Positions 45,761 to 53,834 of a stretch of DNA of 64,000 bases are shown here, one piece after another. The DNA is taken from positions 1 to 64,000 of the forward strand of contig JAFYJV010000020.1 of assembly GCA_017537965.1 (NCBI GenBank), given 5' to 3'. The notes beneath the pieces were generated by a model. The model was not told the DNA's origin, ran no database searches, and was given only the letters and a program-made list of their open reading frames with translations. Origin of the DNA: Bacteroidales bacterium. GTDB lineage: Bacteria; Bacteroidota; Bacteroidia; Bacteroidales; F082. The translations under genes were made by a program, and so were the position numbers. Position 1 is the stretch's first letter; every line of letters starts with the position of its first letter.

Positions 45761-46453
45761 TTATTTATTATCAGGGAGAAGGATTTTTTGCAGTTCTTCG
45801 ACCGAACGAGCGACTGTTAGGCCTTGTATGCCTTCCATATTACGGTAGCCCCAGCCTACGGCGATGCCACGGATGCCACCGTTGGCAGCAGTTTCCATAT
45901 CGGTGTCCGAATCGCCTACTAGAACCTCACCCCCGGCCCCTCTCCCTGGGGAGAGGGGAGCGTTTTCCTTTTGGAGACCCGCTTTGCGAAGCACCTCCTC
46001 TACCACCTCCGGGTCGGGTTTCAGCGGGTATCCAGGGCGGTTGCCCAAGATGGCCACAAAAGGAATGTTGGGGAAGAACTCCTTGATCAGATGTTCTGTG
46101 CCTTCTTGAAACTTATTGGAGGCGACGGCTAGCTTTGTTCCCTTGCGATGGAGTTCGGCTAAAAGCTCCGGAATTCCAGAAAACGGCTTTGTAAACACAT
46201 CGATGTGCGTATTGTAATAAGTGCGAAAATCGGCCAGCACCTCATCAACGAGCTCCTCGTCGTTCCGATGTTCCGCAGGCAAGGCTTTTGTCATGAGGTT
46301 ACGCGCCCCATGGCCGACCATCATCCTATATTCCTCACGCGTATGTTGAGGGAAGCCCTTTTGTTGCATGGCAAAGTTGACCGCCGCACTGAGGTCGTCT
46401 AGCGTATCCAGCAGGGTGCCGTCGAGGTCGAAGATGATTAATTGTGGGTTCAT
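45761..46453 (-). CDS. HAD phosphatase (phosphoglycolate phosphatase-like) with in-frame repeat insertion
   Basis: A 230-residue HAD-superfamily phosphatase. Motif I is DLDGTLLD (Asp9 and Asp11), motif II is AVASNK, the Lys motif lies in YPLKPDPEVV, and motif IV is LVGDSDTDMETA. It resembles Gph-type phosphatases. Between the helix KAGLQKE and motif IV (about residues 164-176) it carries NAPLSPGRGAGGE, which other family members lack here. These residues are encoded by a GC-rich inverted repeat (45937-45958) that looks inserted in frame. All catalytic motifs remain. Its start overlaps the end of vsr by 4 bases. Confidence 0.9.
   Translation of the reverse strand: MNPQLIIFDLDGTLLDTLDDLSAAVNFAMQQKGFPQHTREEYRMMVGHGARNLMTKALPAEHRNDEELVDEVLADFRTYYNTHIDVFTKPFSGIPELLAELHRKGTKLAVASNKFQEGTEHLIKEFFPNIPFVAILGNRPGYPLKPDPEVVEEVLRKAGLQKENAPLSPGRGAGGEVLVGDSDTDMETAANGGIRGIAVGWGYRNMEGIQGLTVARSVEELQKILLPDNK
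45927..45960. repeat. GC-rich inverted repeat inserted in frame in the HAD gene
   Basis: CCCCTCTCCC (45937-45946) and GGGAGAGGGG (45949-45958) are perfect inverted arms with a 2-base spacer, preceded by CTCACCCCCGG. Translated on the minus strand as APLSPGRGAGGE. Confidence 0.85.
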
Positions 46454-47022
46454 TGTTTGGGTTTTGATTCATTGTTATAATCCAAGGCTTCTGCGGCCAT
46501 TGGAAGCGATCCTTCTTCTTCCGTTTGATAATGGAAGGGTACATGATGGCTGTAGAGGGAAAGTAGCTTCTCGTTGAGCAGCAGTTCCACTTGGGTCATG
46601 GTCTGTTCGATGCGTTTCGGCTTGAGTTGGCATTCCCAGATGACGATCACCTGCCAGCCGTTTTCCTGAAGCACCTGGTAGTTTTGTTGGTCCCGTTCCT
46701 GGTTTCTTCGGATCTTGTTCACCCAAAACTGCCGATTCGTTTGCGGTATTTTACAACAACTCGAACCATCACCTCTCACCTCTAAACTCTCACCTCTCAT
46801 CTCCACAAAGTGTCCATGCCAGAAGCACCCGTTGACAAAGATCGCCGTGCGGTACTTCCGCATCACGATATCCGGCTTCCCCGGAACTGACTTCACATTG
46901 AGCCGATAGCGATAGCCATGTGCCCACAGCCATTGTCGCACCTTCAGCTCTGGTTTGGTGTTCCGGCTGCGGATGTGCGACATGCAGCGATGCCTTTGTT
47001 CGGGAGTCATTTTATCAGTCAT
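46450..47022 (-). CDS. vsr: very short patch repair endonuclease with in-frame repeat insertion
   Basis: A 190-residue Vsr DNA mismatch endonuclease, which nicks beside T:G mismatches that arise when 5-methylcytosine deaminates. Landmarks are MTPEQRHRCMSHIRSRNTKPEL, the catalytic Asp51 in PGKPDIV, the zinc/active-site segment VNGCFWHGH (residues 63-71), CCKIPQTN and VIVIWECQLK. Two C5 methyltransferases in the adjacent operon would make such mismatches, so the pairing makes sense. Residues ~74-88 (EMRGESLEVRGDGSS) are an insertion between FWHGH and CCKIP encoded by an AG-rich repeat. The gene starts 147 bases past the nuclease gene, so it may be on its own transcript. Confidence 0.93.
   Translation of the reverse strand: MTDKMTPEQRHRCMSHIRSRNTKPELKVRQWLWAHGYRYRLNVKSVPGKPDIVMRKYRTAIFVNGCFWHGHFVEMRGESLEVRGDGSSCCKIPQTNRQFWVNKIRRNQERDQQNYQVLQENGWQVIVIWECQLKPKRIEQTMTQVELLLNEKLLSLYSHHVPFHYQTEEEGSLPMAAEALDYNNESKPKQ
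46766..46805. repeat. AG-rich direct repeat inserted in frame in vsr
   Basis: On the plus strand CACCTCTCACCTCT, CTCTCACCTCTCAT and similar units repeat over about 40 bases. On the minus strand they read as GAGGTGAGAGG-type units and translate as EMRGESLEVRGDG. Confidence 0.8.
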
Positions 47023-47069
47023 TGTACTACCAACTATTTGGGATCTTTTTGTGTTTTACTCAGAATCTT

Positions 47070-47165
47070 TCACGGATTGAAAACGATTAGTAACTTGTTA
47101 TTTTCCAATTAAGTATAAGTGTTTTTATTAAGAGTTTCACGGAAAATTCACGGAAACTCACGGAA
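47070..47165. repeat. short repeats TCACGGAA between vsr and the nuclease gene
   Basis: TCACGGAA occurs at 47137, 47148 and 47158 (spacing 11 and 10 bases), and TCACGGAT at 47070. They lie in the 147-base gap upstream of vsr. They could be an operator for vsr or simply a low-complexity extragenic repeat. Confidence 0.6.
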
Positions 47166-47169
47166 TTTT

Positions 47170-49392
47170 TCATTTTTCCGCATGTTCAAATGCAAATGTA
47201 AAACTATCCTGCAAATCAACTCCTTCATCCATTAGTTTCGCAAGTTGCTGAGGTGTGAAAGTTGTTCCAATAGCTGCAAGACGGTCGATGCCATAATTAA
47301 TTGGTTTCTTGAATTTGTGGTAGTTATTGAGCGTGAACAATAAACGCATGGGTTGTTTGGTGTCCTCAATATAGGTGATTCCAATAGAAACAATCTCATA
47401 GGCACCCAAAATCTCGTGATTGAATATCGGAGCAAAGTACTTGATACGTTTAAAGTCAAGCGACTTGTTGGGCTTGCGGCCAGAAATGAATTGGGTTGCC
47501 GTGCCGTTGAGCAAGGAGTTCTTATCATTGATTTTGGCCTCAAAGGTAGAGAGAAGCATTAATTCACCATCGACCTTGGGATTATCCAAACCTTTTGTGT
47601 AGCCCTTGTTCTTCAATAGTTCTGTTGGGTCTTGACCCAAGGTGTATTCACCTGATTTTGTCACAAAAAAATGCTTCTCAAGAGCGGCCAACAAAACTTT
47701 GTTTCCTTCACTTTCTTTTTCGCTGTTCTCCAATGCCAAAACAAACACTTCCTGATTGTCAAACGGGCTAAATACCTTGCCAATAACGCTCTTCAGGTTT
47801 TTGTCCAAATAGTCTTTAGCGCAAGTGGTAGCTTTCGGTGCAAAGGCATAAAAGTGGAATTTGTCAACCAAGACTTCTTGTATCTTCTTTCGGAAAATGT
47901 TTCTCACATGGGTTTTCCAATGGGCTTTTTCCGATGCCTTGTCGCGGGCATACATCCGTACGATGAACAAAAAGTTCACATCATAATACATCAAAAGCAA
48001 GGTGTCGCGGTCAAAGAGTCGATTGTCGAATTGAGTGGAAACAAAGGTTTCCTTGCGGGGCTTGATGTTCAAATCGTTGCCATTATCATCGCTGCCTTGG
48101 TCATATCTCAATGCTTCGTCCACGAATGCCGAAAGGAAGAAGTTGGGTATGATGTCATAGCCTTCGCTGGGTGAGTCAGGGCGCAAACGGACATTACGGA
48201 AATTATCACTGGTTTCACCGCGCAAACGTTTTCCTTCATCATCTTTTTTCCATAGGTTAATGTTCCATTGGATGACATTTCGAGCGTAAGTGTATTGTTT
48301 TGAGACAGACGGCTTGCCCAAACCCGTGGACATCTTATAGTATTTGGAGTCTCCAATGTAATAGACTTCACGATTTTTGGTTGAAGTGAGCGCTAAATCG
48401 GTGTACATGTGGTCCACTTGCTTGCCATCGTCTTGGTCGGCCAATCCAAGAGGTATGTCGTTGTGCGAGGTGCCAACCAATTCATCAATCATCGACTCAA
48501 AAATGATGTTGTACTTCTTGGCAAGTAAGTATTCTTTGTTGTCGGTGTTGGTGGTAAGCAGATAACTACTGTCAAAAAAAGCATAACACAAGTCCCAAAG
48601 CAACACGGCCTTGTCAGAGAAATACTTGTAACGCAGTTCCTTCAACCGTGTTTTTCCATAACCCTTGCGGTAGGTAGCAAACTGTGACTTGGTCAACAGC
48701 TCATACTGCATATTGATAGGCGTCCGAAAACCGTATTCCTCGTTAATAAAGTTAAGGATGGAGAAAAAGATGACGAACAACTCCTCGTCGAAGTTGATCT
48801 GCCTTTTACGGTTGACGGGACTTAAATAAATGGGCGTGCCGTCTTGAAGGAAAGCCTCCGAGTGCGAGATGGTACGGGTCCAGTTGATTTTGTTGTGACC
48901 CGAGTGGATATTCTTAAGTGTGTAGAGATAATAATCTTGGTTTTCTTGATTGAATTGTATAAGCGAGAGGATGATGTCCAAATAAGTGTTGGCCTTATGC
49001 CGCATACCCGAACCTGCGCGGGGCAAACGGCGGTAATAGATGGCCTTTGACTTTGGATTGTGCTGATGGTAAACGGCTATTGTCCGGTATATCCAAGTGG
49101 CAAACTCATACAGGAACTTGCGATATTCAGGGGTAAGGTATTCCTTTTGTCCTTTGGGAGTGATGATTTTTGAGGGATCAATGGTATGATTAGGCCCGAC
49201 TACCAGCTGGTCCTTTTCGTTAAGCAGGACTTTCGGGAGGATGAACACACAATCGGCAATGGCGGGTTCATAGTAGTAACCCACATAGCTCACGCTGACG
49301 TTTTGGTTGACGTCTTGAAGCTCGCTGATGCCATGCAGCACCTGCTTAACCTCCTCGGCAACGTATTGGTGTTCCTCAAAAATGATATACAT
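47170..49392 (-). CDS. LlaJI/McrC-like restriction endonuclease subunit
   Basis: A 740-residue nuclease subunit of a LlaJI-type system, the partner of the McrB-like motor encoded 8 bases upstream. The first ~280 residues resemble the McrC/LlaJI R2 N-terminal part. A PD-(D/E)XK nuclease core is indicated by REVYYIGDSKYYKM (near residue 349), where Asp and Lys are the D-x-K catalytic pair. In LlaJI and McrBC this subunit cuts DNA when driven by the GTP- or ATP-powered motor. The C-terminal ~250 residues continue with helical and strand regions without a motif I recognise. It is the last gene of the operon. Length exceeds McrC (about 350) but suits LlaJI R2-like proteins. Confidence 0.85.
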   Translation of the reverse strand: MYIIFEEHQYVAEEVKQVLHGISELQDVNQNVSVSYVGYYYEPAIADCVFILPKVLLNEKDQLVVGPNHTIDPSKIITPKGQKEYLTPEYRKFLYEFATWIYRTIAVYHQHNPKSKAIYYRRLPRAGSGMRHKANTYLDIILSLIQFNQENQDYYLYTLKNIHSGHNKINWTRTISHSEAFLQDGTPIYLSPVNRKRQINFDEELFVIFFSILNFINEEYGFRTPINMQYELLTKSQFATYRKGYGKTRLKELRYKYFSDKAVLLWDLCYAFFDSSYLLTTNTDNKEYLLAKKYNIIFESMIDELVGTSHNDIPLGLADQDDGKQVDHMYTDLALTSTKNREVYYIGDSKYYKMSTGLGKPSVSKQYTYARNVIQWNINLWKKDDEGKRLRGETSDNFRNVRLRPDSPSEGYDIIPNFFLSAFVDEALRYDQGSDDNGNDLNIKPRKETFVSTQFDNRLFDRDTLLLMYYDVNFLFIVRMYARDKASEKAHWKTHVRNIFRKKIQEVLVDKFHFYAFAPKATTCAKDYLDKNLKSVIGKVFSPFDNQEVFVLALENSEKESEGNKVLLAALEKHFFVTKSGEYTLGQDPTELLKNKGYTKGLDNPKVDGELMLLSTFEAKINDKNSLLNGTATQFISGRKPNKSLDFKRIKYFAPIFNHEILGAYEIVSIGITYIEDTKQPMRLLFTLNNYHKFKKPINYGIDRLAAIGTTFTPQQLAKLMDEGVDLQDSFTFAFEHAEK

Positions 49393-49400
49393 GGGGCAGA

Positions 49401-51116
49401 TTAGGCTTGGTTACCCTTTTCTTTGTTCCAATTCATTACATTGGCGATGAATTGCTTTACCACATCTTCTATGATTTCTCCCTTGTCGTCATAGAATTCG
49501 GGGAATGAGAGGTGACCTGTGGTTTCTTTTTCACTTCCATCTGTGGCTTTCTTTGTAAACTTGAACAAATCGCCTTCCTCGCCATCCATAGCGTAGGTTT
49601 TGAAGATGTCGTTCCAAAGGTAGAAGCACACTTTTGACACAAACTTGTCTAACGAGATGATATTATCATCCTCGGCTCTTACGAAGAAATAACCCAATTG
49701 TTTATCAGCGGAATTGGTCATGTTGCCGATGATGGCATTTATCTGTTGCAGGAATGCCCACCAGTCTGTTCCGTCAGCAATTTGCCAGTCTTTTTCTTTG
49801 GGTTTGGCAATCTTGATATACTTCCACTCCCAACGACGCTTGAAGGCCGAGTCGATGGGAAAGAGCGACTGGTCGGAGGTGTTCATGGTGGCCCAGATGT
49901 AGAGGTTGGCAGGCAGTTTCATGATTTCGCCATTGCGAATATCTTCAGGAACATCATTTTTGCCAGCAAAACAGCCTTTCAAGTAAACTTCCAAGGCATT
50001 ATCAGGTTTGATTTCGTAATCGGAAACGTCGTCATCACCTCTGTCCAAAAGTTGGAAGATGTCGCCGAAGATTTGGGCGCAGTTTCCACGGTTGATTTCC
50101 TCTATGACAAGGATGATGGGCTTGTCAGGGTTGGTCCATGCCTTGGTGTAGGCTTGCACAAAGGCTTGAGGCGTATAGTCGTAAACGATTTCGTCTTTTT
50201 GGGATTGTTGGCTTGTGGCAATATCAATCACGGGCTTTTCTTTTCCTTCCACCACGTAGGTTTGCGGCACCGATTTCATAATGGGTTTGTAGCAGCCCAC
50301 AAAAGTGGAGTAGTCGCTATCGGGATGGAAAGTAGTGCGGATGACCTGTTCCTTCTCGTCAATGCCATGCTCTTGGATGATTTCCTTGATTCTATGGGAT
50401 TTGCCCGTGCCTGGGGCACCGTAAAATATGACTTGGATGGGTAGGTCGCTTTCGAATTCAAATTTCTTTGAAGTCTTATTAGGCGTTCCAGTGATAGTTT
50501 CATCAAATGGGAAAACTCGTAAATCAGTTTTCTCAAAAGAAGACAGTTTATTTTTCTCTCCAATAGAAAGTAGGTATGAACCATTTTGAAGGACATTATT
50601 ACCTAAAGTTACTGAGTAGTAATCCGTCAAGTTAGGTGAGTCATTTCTCTTTGCAAGTGATGCCTTAAATTGTAGATTTAGAATCAGTTCTTGCTCATTC
50701 CATACTATAGGAATTTCATATATGTTCCCCTTTTTATATGGTGCGAGCCTATCAATATTTATTATTTCACCACCATTATGTCCTTGTTTAATTACAACTC
50801 TTTGGTGACGGTCAACATCAATGTAAGTACACTTGTCAACACCCTCCACGTGTGTTATAATTATCTCATCACCCATATGCACGTCGTAATCTCTATAGAA
50901 TTGCCCCATTTGGTTAATCCTAAATTCTCTCCCTTGTGCGGATTTTAGGTAGTATTTCCTATTAGAGGACACATCGGAAACTGCGATTTCTTCTCCCGAA
51001 GGAAATATTTTAGACAAATCGTATGAGTTTGGAATCAGTAAATAACACTCGTGAGTGTTTCCTTTTCCCAGCTCGGTGTTGTTTGGGAAATGAAAGTACT
51101 GCGTGATGGTAATCAT
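49401..51116 (-). CDS. McrB/LlaJI R1-like AAA+ restriction motor with N-terminal DNA-binding domain
   Basis: A 571-residue AAA+ protein of the McrB family. The N-terminal ~200 residues lie where LlaJI R1 proteins carry a B3-like site-recognition domain (FPNNTELGKGNTHECYLL...GDEIIITHV); that fold assignment is inference. Walker A is GAPGTGKS (near residue 235), Walker B is ILVIEEINRGN (near 339), and the McrB-family nucleotide motif appears as MNTSDQS (near 413), followed by the arginine-finger region FKRRWEW. In relatives the motor hydrolyses GTP and translocates DNA toward cleavage by the partner subunit. Its start overlaps the stop of C5 methyltransferase 1 by 4 bases. Confidence 0.92.
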   Translation of the reverse strand: MITITQYFHFPNNTELGKGNTHECYLLIPNSYDLSKIFPSGEEIAVSDVSSNRKYYLKSAQGREFRINQMGQFYRDYDVHMGDEIIITHVEGVDKCTYIDVDRHQRVVIKQGHNGGEIINIDRLAPYKKGNIYEIPIVWNEQELILNLQFKASLAKRNDSPNLTDYYSVTLGNNVLQNGSYLLSIGEKNKLSSFEKTDLRVFPFDETITGTPNKTSKKFEFESDLPIQVIFYGAPGTGKSHRIKEIIQEHGIDEKEQVIRTTFHPDSDYSTFVGCYKPIMKSVPQTYVVEGKEKPVIDIATSQQSQKDEIVYDYTPQAFVQAYTKAWTNPDKPIILVIEEINRGNCAQIFGDIFQLLDRGDDDVSDYEIKPDNALEVYLKGCFAGKNDVPEDIRNGEIMKLPANLYIWATMNTSDQSLFPIDSAFKRRWEWKYIKIAKPKEKDWQIADGTDWWAFLQQINAIIGNMTNSADKQLGYFFVRAEDDNIISLDKFVSKVCFYLWNDIFKTYAMDGEEGDLFKFTKKATDGSEKETTGHLSFPEFYDDKGEIIEDVVKQFIANVMNWNKEKGNQA

Positions 51117-52621
51117 AATATATATTTTTTTATTGTTTCTGCAATTTGTTTGGCCATCAATACTGGCACAGCATTACCTATTTGCATATAGGTTTTCAAG
51201 TATGCACCAAGGAATAGATAGTCGTCAGGAAAGGACTGAACTCTTGCGGCTTCGCGAGGCGTAATACTCCTTGTCTGAAAAGGATGTATGTGAGACAAAC
51301 AATCCATTTTCAAATGTGCGGTTATGGTTCTGCAAGGTCTATCTGCATATAATTTGAAATATTTATCTTTAAAAATGCCATTTCTCCTTGAATATGGCAT
51401 AATGTCCGCAATTTTGGGATTTGTAGCATCTTCACCTTGCCCTAAGCGCTTAAAGATTTCGTAATTGACATCACTACAATATCGTGCTTTATGGTTAAAC
51501 ACATAAGGGATGTTCCTTCCTTGATTAATACTCGATAGATAGGCGTTCCCACAACTGTCATAGGTGTTTAAACCTATCTTCATGCCAGTCTTTTCATCGT
51601 CAATCTCGGTTAAGCCTTTGATTCGAGAAGCGTCCAATGGTTTGATATATTCAAGTGCCGCTCTTAGATTAAATTGCTGGTTCTTTTCACATTCTTTTTC
51701 TATCTCTTGGAAAAGAGCTTCGGGCGTGACATGTTTATCACGGGCAACATCATTGCGGATGGCTATATAAATAAGGCGTTCTCTACTTTGCGCAACTCCG
51801 AAATTCATTGAATTCAGTAAACGATAAGATACATCATAAGTATAAGTTCTACCATCCTTCCTGACCTCAATAGCATTGTAATCTTCAACTACTTGGCTCG
51901 CAACCGAAAGCATGCCACGAACATTCTCCATCACAACAAATTTTGGGCATATCTTTTTAATGGCCTCAATATAGAACTTGTACAATTCATTGCGAGGGTC
52001 ATCAATAATGCGTTGCTGATTTGCGCTGCTGAATCCTTGGCAAGGAGGACCGCCAACTACAATGTCAATATCCTCGTTCACATAATCTTCTATATTGGTG
52101 ACAATCTTTCTTATGTCTTCTTTTAGAACTTTCTGAGCAGGTAGTTCAGGATGATTGTATCGAAAAGTTCTTACACAAACATCTTCAAAGTCGTTGGCAA
52201 AACAAACCTTAAAACCAGCTTGGGTAAAACCACAGCTAAGCCCTCCAGCGCCAGCAAAGAAATCTACTATTTTAGGTTTATCTAGTTTTGCCTCTTTTCC
52301 TTGAAGTTCTTTACGTTTTTTGTTGTTTAACTTATCAAGTTGGTTCCCGTATAATTGCTTGTGCATTAAAAAGAAAGAGAGGGCTGATAAAAACCTATCG
52401 TAATTGTCGCTTACAATCTTTTTGAAAAATTTAATGTCTTCGTCAGAACTAATAATTCCCATCTCTTCCATTTCTACAATCATTTCTATGGAAGGATCAG
52501 AAACTCTAGGAATACTGATATTTTCGCGTTCAGCCAACACTTCAACCAAACGAATATACACCAGAATCTTTTCTATGAATTCTTCCTTACTACTTAACCA
52601 TGTTACGCTTTCAAATATCAT
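51113..52621 (-). CDS. DNA (cytosine-5) methyltransferase 1 with N-terminal extension
   Basis: A 502-residue C5-cytosine methyltransferase that protects host sites from the operon's nuclease. About 115 N-terminal residues of unknown fold precede motif I (DFFAGAGGLSCGF, near 123). Then come motif IV GGPPCQGFS with the catalytic Cys (near 193), motif VI VMENVRG, the target-recognition region, and motif X QIGNAVPVLMA. It overlaps both neighbours by 4 bases. Two C5 enzymes in tandem suggest an asymmetric recognition site, one enzyme per strand, as in LlaJI. Methylated cytosines also explain the nearby vsr. Confidence 0.95.
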   Translation of the reverse strand: MIFESVTWLSSKEEFIEKILVYIRLVEVLAERENISIPRVSDPSIEMIVEMEEMGIISSDEDIKFFKKIVSDNYDRFLSALSFFLMHKQLYGNQLDKLNNKKRKELQGKEAKLDKPKIVDFFAGAGGLSCGFTQAGFKVCFANDFEDVCVRTFRYNHPELPAQKVLKEDIRKIVTNIEDYVNEDIDIVVGGPPCQGFSSANQQRIIDDPRNELYKFYIEAIKKICPKFVVMENVRGMLSVASQVVEDYNAIEVRKDGRTYTYDVSYRLLNSMNFGVAQSRERLIYIAIRNDVARDKHVTPEALFQEIEKECEKNQQFNLRAALEYIKPLDASRIKGLTEIDDEKTGMKIGLNTYDSCGNAYLSSINQGRNIPYVFNHKARYCSDVNYEIFKRLGQGEDATNPKIADIMPYSRRNGIFKDKYFKLYADRPCRTITAHLKMDCLSHIHPFQTRSITPREAARVQSFPDDYLFLGAYLKTYMQIGNAVPVLMAKQIAETIKKYIL

Positions 52622-53832
52622 AGAGCCAAATCGTCTAAATTAGTTTTGATTGATTTTGCTAATGCTTCTGCAAATAAAGGAGGAACTGCGTTGCCAATTT
52701 GTTTATATTTCTCGCCTCTAGAACCTTTAAACTCAAAATCATCAGGGAATGATTGTATTCTTGCCGCCTCACGTACCGTAAACGTTCTTCTCTGTGCTTC
52801 ATCAGGATGGATAAACTGGAAACCATCTTTGTGAATATGTGCCAAAATCGTCTTCGAAGGTAAGTCCCACCATTGAACTACATAGCTATTATCAAAGACA
52901 CGAGCGTGCTCGTGCTCATATTGAGGCATTTCTCTTCTAAGTTGTCCGAACGTCCAATGATTGTGTATCATAACTTGAAAACGTTCTCTGTCCAAATCAT
53001 TGTGACAACGTGCCACATGGTCCATTAGTGGATGGATTCCTTTTTTTCCAATTCGTCTAAGAAATTCATTGTTGCAAGGGTATAAGTATTCTTGCGTTGA
53101 TGCATCACAACCAGGCTCTACTGGAGGCAAATCGCCTATTGCTTTTCTAACATCAACAAAATGTTTCCTCCCCTGCCTTTCGTCAATAGGCGTTTCAGGA
53201 TTCCAATGAGTTTTAACTATATCTTCATAAAGCAATAACGGATCTTTTACAAGATCTTTCCGAACGCCAATAATAATGACACGTTTGCGAATTTGAGGCA
53301 CACCATAATCGGCAGTATTATGAACAAGACTTTCAGGGTTTCCAACCACCTTGTACTTTTTTCCAAGTGCCTTTAATACTTTAGGGAATATTGGCGCATT
53401 ATTTACTTGTGCTGAAAGAAGGCCAGTAACATTTTCAAAAACGAAATATTTTGGATTATAATGCTCCAGTATTTTTACATAACTTTCAAAAAGATAGTTG
53501 CGGGGGTCTGAAGCCATTTTCTTTCCATCTCTAACTCTACCTGCTGTAGAATATGCTTGACACGGAGGACCACCAATTATAATGTCTACGGTTCTACCAT
53601 CTACAGCACTATCAATCCTTTCAAGAATGTCTTTTGAAGTAATGTCGTGCTCAATGACCTCTTTGTCATATTCCTTATACCCATAATACTTCATTCTTGT
53701 TCGAAGAGTCTCGCAACACCAATGGTCAAATTCGACATGGGCAAGTGCCTTAAACCCTTGTCGATAGAACCCTTCAGAGAGTCCACCACACCCTGCGAAC
53801 AAGTCGATGAATGTATATTTTTTCCTGGGCAT
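52618..53832 (-). CDS. DNA (cytosine-5) methyltransferase 2
   Basis: A 404-residue C5-cytosine methyltransferase. Motif I FIDLFAGCGGLSEGF lies at the N-terminus, motif IV GGPPCQAYS near residue 91, motif VI VFENVTG, and motif X KQIGNAVPPLFA at the end. The region between VIII and X is longer than in the shortest family members and should hold target recognition. The ATG at 53832 lies 2 bases past the receiver gene's stop; a TTG at 53838 would give a 4-base overlap. It is not a recent duplicate of methyltransferase 1, since the sequences differ throughout outside the motifs. Confidence 0.95.
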   Translation of the reverse strand: MPRKKYTFIDLFAGCGGLSEGFYRQGFKALAHVEFDHWCCETLRTRMKYYGYKEYDKEVIEHDITSKDILERIDSAVDGRTVDIIIGGPPCQAYSTAGRVRDGKKMASDPRNYLFESYVKILEHYNPKYFVFENVTGLLSAQVNNAPIFPKVLKALGKKYKVVGNPESLVHNTADYGVPQIRKRVIIIGVRKDLVKDPLLLYEDIVKTHWNPETPIDERQGRKHFVDVRKAIGDLPPVEPGCDASTQEYLYPCNNEFLRRIGKKGIHPLMDHVARCHNDLDRERFQVMIHNHWTFGQLRREMPQYEHEHARVFDNSYVVQWWDLPSKTILAHIHKDGFQFIHPDEAQRRTFTVREAARIQSFPDDFEFKGSRGEKYKQIGNAVPPLFAEALAKSIKTNLDDLAL

Positions 53833-53834
53833 AG

